From NCBI GenBank assembly GCA_023423285.1, contig JAFAFV010000249.1, forward strand, positions 1 through 6,883: DNA of 6,883 bases, in the 5' to 3' direction. The notes beneath the pieces are model-generated. The model was not told where the DNA came from, searched no databases, and saw only the letters and a program-made list of their open reading frames with translations. Position numbers and translations under genes: made by a program. Shown here piece by piece: positions 1 through 4,367 of this stretch (its first letter is position 1; each line of letters begins with the position of its first letter). The stretch comes from Bacteroidota bacterium (GTDB lineage Bacteria > Bacteroidota > Bacteroidia > Chitinophagales > Chitinophagaceae).

Positions 1-20
1 CCTTCTTTATGTAAAGTCAT
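1..20 (-). CDS. Possible start of a leftward gene cut by the window edge (first 7 codons)
   Basis: An ATG on the minus strand (complement of 18-20) opens a frame reading M-T-L-H-K-E-G that is still open at position 1. It lies 16 nt downstream of a good Bacteroidota -7-like motif (37-44), which supports a start here. The short 'HKEG' N-terminus faintly resembles the beginning of Bacteroidota phosphatidylserine decarboxylase-family proteins. That is an impression from seven residues and not an identification. No Shine-Dalgarno sequence is visible, only an A-rich leader, as is usual in this phylum. The frame could also be chance. Confidence 0.3.
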
Positions 21-36
21 TGATTGATTTTTGCTG

Positions 37-67
37 CAAACTTAAGGTTTAATACTTTAAACGTAAA
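37..67 (-). promoter_or_regulatory. Candidate Bacteroidota-type promoter for the leftward gene at the left edge
   Basis: On the minus strand, TAAGTTTG (complement of 37-44) matches the Bacteroidota -7 consensus TAnnTTTG at every fixed position. TTTA (complement of 64-67) lies 19 nt upstream, where the -33 TTTG element is expected, and matches three of four bases. The predicted transcript would start shortly before the ATG at 20. The site lies just after the TonB-like gene stop codon, so it would start a new transcript after that gene. The -33 match is imperfect and the motif is short, so this is an inference. Confidence 0.35.
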
Positions 68-93
68 GGTGCTCATACACCATGTATTATAGT

Positions 94-933
94 TTATTGC
101 TCTAACACCTGGAAAATTATGGGCTGCTTGCGGTAAGCTTTCACCTCCGCACCATTTTGTATGGCAGGTAACCACTTGCCCGATTTTTTGATGACACGGA
201 TGGCTTCAGCTTCCATTCCAAAGCCAAAATTGGTAAGGGGTTTTGCATCGCTTACGTTACCGTTTTTATCAACCACAAACTGAATAATAACAGTATAAGT
301 ACCATACGATGCACCGTTATCAACCGGTGTTTCACCACGTAAGTTCCTTTCCAGAAAATTTCTCCAGGCTGATGCACCGCCAGGATATTTGGCATCTATT
401 TCCACTTTCACAAAAGGCGCACTGTTTTCAGGTTCCTGTTTTCTTACATCAATCACTATGCCTCTGTTGCCATCAATGTGCGAGGGGAGCAAAGCAATGT
501 TGTTATCTTTTACACCATCCTGCGTTACATTGCTGATCCTTGCATCACGCAGGTCATCCTGTGCAGGCGGCGGGATTATCTCATCATTGTCAACAATTAC
601 TGGTGTGGTTAATTTTATGGTTTGTACCTGCACAACAGCCACCTGCTTTTCAGGCTTTAGCGGCTGTATGATCTCAGCCTCCTCTGGCTCGGGTGTGATG
701 GATGAAATATTAATATCCGGTGAAATGTTTATTACCGCATTGCTTTGTTTTACGTGTGAGTTTTTAAAATAAGCGCCTGCACCAATTAATAAAATTAGCA
801 GCAGCGTAATGCCAAACGCTTTCCACATTCTTTTTTCATAATTCATACGTAGTTCGTAGGCGCCATAGATTTTATTTCTTCCTTCAAAAAGAATATCAAG
901 AAAACTGGCATTGAGGATGTTTGTCTTTTCCAT
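94..933 (-). CDS. TonB-family energy transducer-like protein
   Basis: This encodes 279 residues with TonB architecture. Residues 1-38 are cytoplasmic and carry the Bacteroidota TonB motif LDILFEGRNKIYGAYELR (12-29). Residues about 39-56 form one hydrophobic membrane anchor. A Pro/Glu-rich periplasmic linker follows at about 75-130 (TPEPEE, PLKPEK, IIPPPA). The C-terminal TonB domain spans about 172-279, with YPGG (183-186), FVVDKNGNVSDA, GKWLPA and KQPIIF. TonB proteins link inner-membrane proton motive force to outer-membrane receptors through their C-terminal domain. No exbB, exbD or TonB-dependent receptor is in the window, so its partner is unknown. The frame extends upstream to an ATG at 1008, but I chose the ATG at 933: it places the conserved motif near the N-terminus as in relatives, the extra 25 residues look non-conserved, and the upstream A-rich tract suits initiation in this phylum. 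Confidence 0.92.
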   Translation of the reverse strand: MEKTNILNASFLDILFEGRNKIYGAYELRMNYEKRMWKAFGITLLLILLIGAGAYFKNSHVKQSNAVINISPDINISSITPEPEEAEIIQPLKPEKQVAVVQVQTIKLTTPVIVDNDEIIPPPAQDDLRDARISNVTQDGVKDNNIALLPSHIDGNRGIVIDVRKQEPENSAPFVKVEIDAKYPGGASAWRNFLERNLRGETPVDNGASYGTYTVIIQFVVDKNGNVSDAKPLTNFGFGMEAEAIRVIKKSGKWLPAIQNGAEVKAYRKQPIIFQVLEQ

Positions 934-1250
934 AAGTTTGTTTTTTATAGTGAAAAAATAATTGCGTAGTTGACATACCTTGGCTTTCAGCGTGGTGTTT
1001 TTTTGCAAAACATTTCCCGCCGCTATAGTTAGCAGAATTTAGAAACAAATCTGTGTGAGATATTAATAAAGTAAAATGGTTCCGACTAATGGGTTGGTTT
1101 TAAGTAGGATGGTGCATACTGCAAGGCCCTCGTTGCGGCTTACGGCCTTGATGCTCTTAATCGTTGCCATAAATTATTGCTTTTATTATGAGATGCAAAG
1201 GCGTTTTAATTCCATAATGTTATTGCATCAAAGTTCGGGGAGTAAGAGTG
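934..1250. other. Intergenic region, about 317 bp, no convincing gene
   Basis: This lies between the AI-2E-family gene stop and the TonB-like start. It should hold the transcription end of the former and the promoter of the latter. It is A/T-rich at both ends and contains a 10-bp palindrome TTTTGCAAAA (1001-1010) and a GC-rich inverted repeat (1122-1150). I see no clean TTTG/TAnnTTTG promoter pair and no hairpin followed by a T-run. Short open frames exist on both strands across 1063-1279 (35 and 67 codons), but neither resembles a known protein. Confidence 0.7.
1122..1150. repeat. GC-rich inverted repeat, 7-bp arms, 15-nt loop
   Basis: The arms CAAGGCC (1122-1128) and GGCCTTG (1144-1150) are perfect reverse complements around a GC-rich loop that includes TTGCGG. 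The patch stands out from its A/T-rich surroundings. Neither side has the T-run of an intrinsic terminator, so it is not a textbook terminator for the AI-2E-family gene. It could be a terminator-like or RNA-stabilising hairpin at the end of that transcript, part of a dispersed extragenic repeat, or chance. The second copy needed to call it a dispersed repeat is not in this window. Confidence 0.4.
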
Positions 1251-2360
1251 TTATTGAGATAGAGCATCATCGTTATTAGTGAATTCTGCTGCATTATATT
1301 CATCGGTTTTTTTCTCTTCAATAGCAGCCAGCAGTCTTTTTTTTCTGCCAAATTCAGTACGGTAAATTTTTAGCAATACACTGAAATACGATAACAGTAA
1401 CGGGCCAAATATCAATCCCATTAAACCAAATAAATTAAGCCCGAGCAATACACCAAAAACAGTTATCAACGGGTGCACATCTCCAATCTTTTTTAATATT
1501 GTAAACCGCAGTATATTGTCAATACCGCCAACTATTATCAGGCAATAAAGTGTTAGCATCACCGCGTTGGTAATATCGCCGGTGGCAAACTGTACAATAC
1601 ACAGCGGCACCCATACAAGCATGGTGCCTACAGCAGGTACGATGGATGCCACACCTGTGAGCATACCCCACAAAAAAGGGTTGTTAACGCCAAAGATCCA
1701 ATAGCCAATTACTGCTACAAGTCCCTGGCAAATGGCCAGAATGGGAATGCCCAGTGCATTGGCACGTACCATCATATTGGTCTCAGCCCACAAATAATGT
1801 TTGTTGTCATTTGTTAGAGGAAGATAAAGGCTTACTGTTTTTTCCATTTTGCGCGAATTGATCTGCATAAAATACAATATGAAGAGCGCAGCGGCAATAT
1901 TTACAAAAACTTCAGCTACAGAATTTAAAACCCGGGGAATATAAGACGCTACATTTTGAAGCTGTGCTAAAAGATTTTCTTCAGATAAATTGATACGGTT
2001 AAGCAGCGGCTTGCTTTCCATGAAAGCCTTTACGGCATTGAATTTTTCAACAATGATCTGCCGGTTGGCAAGAAGATTACTGATTTGCGGGATCAGTATT
2101 TCAATAATGAGCCATAATGGAATGATGATGCTGATGAGTGTGATGACCATCAAAAAAACACTGGCGAGGCTTTTTTTCCAACCGCGTTTCTCTGTTAGAC
2201 TGAAAAAAGTATTTCGAGAAATGATGTAAAGCGTAATGGCTCCCAGTGCCCCGGGTATAAAGTATTTGAGGTAATAAACAATGATAAAGCCTATTATAAA
2301 AATTAACAGGAGCAGTATCACCTGCTTGATCACGTTATCACTAATTCTGTTCAGCCTCAT
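1251..2360 (-). CDS. AI-2E/PerM-family (UPF0118) membrane transporter
   Basis: This encodes 369 residues of a polytopic inner-membrane protein, close to the family's usual 340-380. Hydrophobic segments appear at about 12-30, 36-51, 65-91, 148-166, 203-222, 227-258, 266-285 and 297-333. The layout of paired N-terminal helices, a soluble stretch at about 92-147 and a helical C-terminal half is typical of the family. The C-terminal signature is clear: IVPAVGTMLVW (240-250), then HPLITVFGVLLGLNLFGLMG (296-315) and IFGPLLL (317-323). The last 35 residues are charged and probably cytoplasmic. The family includes E. coli TqsA, implicated in autoinducer-2 export, and members proposed as Na+/H+ antiporters, so the substrate here is undetermined. 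The ATG at 2360 gives a short charged leader before the first helix and fits the family. It lies 88 nt after the restored rpiA stop in the same direction, so it could be in the same transcript. I see no strong promoter in that gap. Confidence 0.93.
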   Translation of the reverse strand: MRLNRISDNVIKQVILLLLIFIIGFIIVYYLKYFIPGALGAITLYIISRNTFFSLTEKRGWKKSLASVFLMVITLISIIIPLWLIIEILIPQISNLLANRQIIVEKFNAVKAFMESKPLLNRINLSEENLLAQLQNVASYIPRVLNSVAEVFVNIAAALFILYFMQINSRKMEKTVSLYLPLTNDNKHYLWAETNMMVRANALGIPILAICQGLVAVIGYWIFGVNNPFLWGMLTGVASIVPAVGTMLVWVPLCIVQFATGDITNAVMLTLYCLIIVGGIDNILRFTILKKIGDVHPLITVFGVLLGLNLFGLMGLIFGPLLLSYFSVLLKIYRTEFGRKKRLLAAIEEKKTDEYNAAEFTNNDDALSQ

Positions 2361-2409
2361 AATACCTGGTTAAAACGGCCATCTATGCGTTCGATAAATG
2401 TTTTTTGCA

Positions 2410-2424
2410 TTGCTAAAATAGCAA
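2410..2424. other. Small perfect hairpin in the rpiA-to-AI-2E-transporter gap
   Basis: TTGCTA (2410-2415) and TAGCAA (2419-2424) are perfect complements around a 3-nt AAA loop. In the transcribed (minus) direction the hairpin is followed by an A-rich stretch, not a T-run, so it does not fit an intrinsic terminator. It lies 25 nt past the restored rpiA stop. It could be a weak 3'-end structure or chance in A/T-rich DNA. Confidence 0.25.
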
Positions 2425-2448
2425 GAATAATATGAATGAAAGGATAAT

Positions 2449-2580
2449 TCATTGCGAGGTAAAGCAAACGACTTCGCTGCCTTTTGCCATAAAAATGTAT
2501 GTGGCAAGATTGATGAACAGGCCATGCTCCAGTATGCCGGTAACTGTATCCAGTTGTTCTGCTAGTTGTGCAGGATGGTC
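2449..2580 (-). pseudogene. rpiA: Out-of-frame C-terminal remnant of rpiA (43 codons plus stop)
   Basis: In a different frame from the rpiA open frame, this stretch reads DHPAQLAEQLDTVTGILEHG and continues LFINLATYIFMAKGSEVVCF-TSQ, ending in TGA (complement of 2449-2451). This is the expected C-terminal segment of RpiA, where a 'xxP..L...L..I.GVVE.GLF' pattern follows 'DxxFG'. The join is at about 2583: the sequence has GGG CTA TTG ACC where GGG CT(A) ATT GAC is expected, so one A on the coding strand (one T on the plus strand) is missing. From ATG to this stop is 671 nt, one short of 672, which would encode 223 residues. The tail shows no further stops or decay, so the change is recent or a sequence error. 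Family knowledge says this part helps complete the RpiA fold and dimer. Confidence 0.85.
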
Positions 2581-3119
2581 AATAGCCCAAAATCTGCATC
2601 AATAATATGATTGCCCTGGTCGGTAACAAACGGGGTAGTGGCACGCATTCTTATTTTGCCCTTGCCGCCAAGTTGCTGCAGCGATTGAAGTACATAATTG
2701 GTAGCCTGGGGAACAATTTCTATCGGCACTTTAAACCTGCCCAGTTTGTGCACGTGCTTTGAAGAATCTGTAACAAAGAATACTTTTTTTGAAATAGATG
2801 CCACAAGCTTTTCCCTGAACAATGCGCCACCGCCGCCTTTAATAAGATGGAGCTGGCTTGTAAATTCATCTGCGCCGTCAATCGTTACATCAATACCTTG
2901 TACATCCTTAAAATCCAGCAGCGGTATTCCTAAATGCTGTGCAAGTGCTTTTGTTTTTTCTGAGGTAGGAACTCCTTTTACTAAAAATCCCTGTTGCATT
3001 AGCCCGGCAATTTTTTCAATGGCATACAATACTGTGGAACCCGTGCCAAGGCCCACGATCATGTTATCTTCTAACAGTTTTACTGCTTCATGCGCCGCTA
3101 ATTGTTTCTCATTTTCCAT
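2562..3119 (-). CDS. rpiA: Ribose-5-phosphate isomerase A, frame-disrupted (open part)
   Basis: RpiA interconverts ribose 5-phosphate and ribulose 5-phosphate in the cytoplasmic non-oxidative pentose phosphate pathway and supplies precursor for PRPP. The family motifs are all present: GLGTGST (23-29, phosphate binding), DGADE (81-85) and KGGGGALFREK (94-104). They include Asp81, Asp84, Lys94 and Glu103, the catalytic and substrate residues at the same numbers as in E. coli RpiA. The open frame stops at 185 residues; only the first 179 are native, and the last six (L-T-I-L-H-N) are frameshifted. The intact family length is about 220-230. The true C-terminus lies out of frame at 2449-2580. The ATG at 3119 overlaps the end of the upstream aminotransferase by 11 nt, suggesting translational coupling. 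If the frameshift is real, the product lacks about 44 residues and may be inactive. The catalytic half is otherwise undamaged. Confidence 0.93.
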   Translation of the reverse strand: MENEKQLAAHEAVKLLEDNMIVGLGTGSTVLYAIEKIAGLMQQGFLVKGVPTSEKTKALAQHLGIPLLDFKDVQGIDVTIDGADEFTSQLHLIKGGGGALFREKLVASISKKVFFVTDSSKHVHKLGRFKVPIEIVPQATNYVLQSLQQLGGKGKIRMRATTPFVTDQGNHIIDADFGLLTILHN

Positions 3120-4305
3120 ATTGGTCTAACTTGTCGATAATGATGTTACAGGCCTGTTCTATTTCCTCATTTGTTATGGTTAGCGAAGGGCTTATACGCA
3201 AACAATGGGATGCAAATAAAAACCAGTCGCTTAAAACACCCGTGTCATTATTGGCTATCACAGCATCAATAATTTTCTTATTGGTTTCAAAATCGTCAAA
3301 TTCCACAGCCATCCATAAACCATAAGACCGGATGTTTTTTATTTTGGGATGACGTAGCAGCGATAAAAAAAGCTGTTCTTTTTCTCTCACCTTACTAATC
3401 AGATCTTCTTCCAGTAAAACCTGCATAGAAGCAAGGCCGGCAGCGCAGCATACCGGGTGACCTGCAAAAGTGCTGATATGGCCCAACACAGGTTTGTCTG
3501 CCAGTTCAATCATCAGGTTTCTGTTGGCAATAAATGCTCCCAGCGGCATGCCGCCGCCCAGTGCTTTACCCAGCAATAATATATCGGGTTCCACCTCAAA
3601 ATTTTCAAAACCCCATAGTTTTCCCGTGCGGCCAAAGCCGGCCTGTATTTCATCAAGAATGAACAGTGTTCCGGTTTGCCTGCATTTTTCCTGTACTGCT
3701 TGCAGCCATTCTTTTTTAGGTGCAATAATGCCGGCTTCTGCCTGAACCGTTTCTAAAATGACACAGGCTGTCTGTTCATTAATTTCATCAAGCCATTCAT
3801 AGCTGTTATAATTAACGTGCAGCACGCCCGGCAATAGCGGCCGGTAAGCATTGCGCCAGTATTCATCGCCAATGATGCTGAGCGCACCCTGCGTAGAGCC
3901 ATGGTAAGAATTTTTTGCAGCAATGATGCCAGTGCGGTTGGTAACGCGCTTTGCCAGTTTCATGGCGCCTTCCACGGCTTCTGCGCCAGAATTGGTAAAA
4001 TAAACAGAGTTTAAATGCGCAGGTAAATGGTCTGCTAAAAATTTGGCGTAAAGAACCTGTGGATTTTCTACAAACTCTCCATAGACCATGATGTGCATGT
4101 AAGCTTCAAGCTGTTTCTGAATGGCCTGTAGTACTTTGGGATGGCGGTGGCCGCAGTTGGCTACGCTGATGCCGCCAATGAGATCGATATATCTTTTGCC
4201 ATCGGCATCAAACAGTTGGCTGCCTTCGGCTTTCACAATTTCCAAAGCCAGAGGGGCTAAAGATGTTTGAGCTACGTGCTGTAAAAAAAGAGAGCGCTGG
4301 TTCAT
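3109..4305 (-). CDS. Class III PLP-dependent aminotransferase (acetylornithine/aspartate aminotransferase-like)
   Basis: This encodes 398 residues, normal for the class III fold-type I family. It transfers an amino group between an amino acid and a 2-oxoacid using pyridoxal phosphate in the cytoplasm. Visible landmarks are YIDLIGGISVANCGHRHP (39-56), FTNSGAEAVE (103-112, phosphate-binding turn), SYHGST (133-138), ETVQAE (185-190), LDEIQAGFGRTG (217-228) with Asp218 for the PLP pyridine nitrogen, LLLGKALGGGMPLGA with Lys247 as the Schiff-base lysine, STFAGHP (278-284), and Arg370 in LRISPS for the substrate carboxylate. It resembles ArgD-type enzymes, but no arginine genes are nearby, so the substrate is open. 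A second in-frame ATG at 4329 would add eight residues (MHVSYLRH). I prefer 4305 because MNQRSLFLQHVAQTS fits relatives and a TACCTTCG motif sits between the two starts. It begins 62 nt after purL and overlaps rpiA by 11 nt. Confidence 0.92.
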   Translation of the reverse strand: MNQRSLFLQHVAQTSLAPLALEIVKAEGSQLFDADGKRYIDLIGGISVANCGHRHPKVLQAIQKQLEAYMHIMVYGEFVENPQVLYAKFLADHLPAHLNSVYFTNSGAEAVEGAMKLAKRVTNRTGIIAAKNSYHGSTQGALSIIGDEYWRNAYRPLLPGVLHVNYNSYEWLDEINEQTACVILETVQAEAGIIAPKKEWLQAVQEKCRQTGTLFILDEIQAGFGRTGKLWGFENFEVEPDILLLGKALGGGMPLGAFIANRNLMIELADKPVLGHISTFAGHPVCCAAGLASMQVLLEEDLISKVREKEQLFLSLLRHPKIKNIRSYGLWMAVEFDDFETNKKIIDAVIANNDTGVLSDWFLFASHCLRISPSLTITNEEIEQACNIIIDKLDQYGK

Positions 4306-4309
4306 GTGG

Positions 4310-4317
4310 CGAAGGTA
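4310..4317 (-). promoter_or_regulatory. Possible -7-like element directly before the aminotransferase start
   Basis: On the coding strand TACCTTCG lies 4 nt before the ATG at 4305 and matches the Bacteroidota -7 consensus TAnnTTTG except for C in place of the second-last T. If used, the transcript would begin at or next to the start codon, giving a nearly leaderless message. I found no TTTG at the expected -33 distance, so this is weak. It would argue against the upstream ATG at 4329. Confidence 0.22.
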
Positions 4318-4367
4318 GGAAACATGCATTCATGATATCTCACCGGAACGCTGAATGATATTACAGG

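Noticed and set aside
68..81. GGTG/CACC hairpin as the terminator of the TonB-like gene
   Set aside because: The stem is only four base pairs and no T-run follows in the transcribed direction.
934..1008. Longer TonB-like protein starting at the ATG at 1008
   Set aside because: The extra 25 residues are not like known TonB N-termini and would push the conserved LDILFEGRNK motif away from its usual near-terminal place.
1001..1010. TTTTGCAAAA palindrome as an operator
   Set aside because: A 10-bp A/T-rich palindrome is expected by chance in such DNA, and no regulator or second copy supports it.
1063..1170. Minus-strand 35-codon open frame as a small protein gene
   Set aside because: Short, no recognised motif and no clear initiation signal; kept only as part of the intergenic patch finding.
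1076..1279. Plus-strand 67-codon open frame in the intergenic region
   Set aside because: It runs into the end of the opposite-strand AI-2E transporter gene, has no recognisable similarity or start signal, and its hydrophobic stretch can arise from A/T-rich DNA.
2575..2590. Programmed ribosomal frameshift in rpiA
   Set aside because: The coding strand at the join (GGG CTA TTG ACC) lacks a slippery heptamer, and RpiA is not known to use recoding. A missing base is the simpler explanation.
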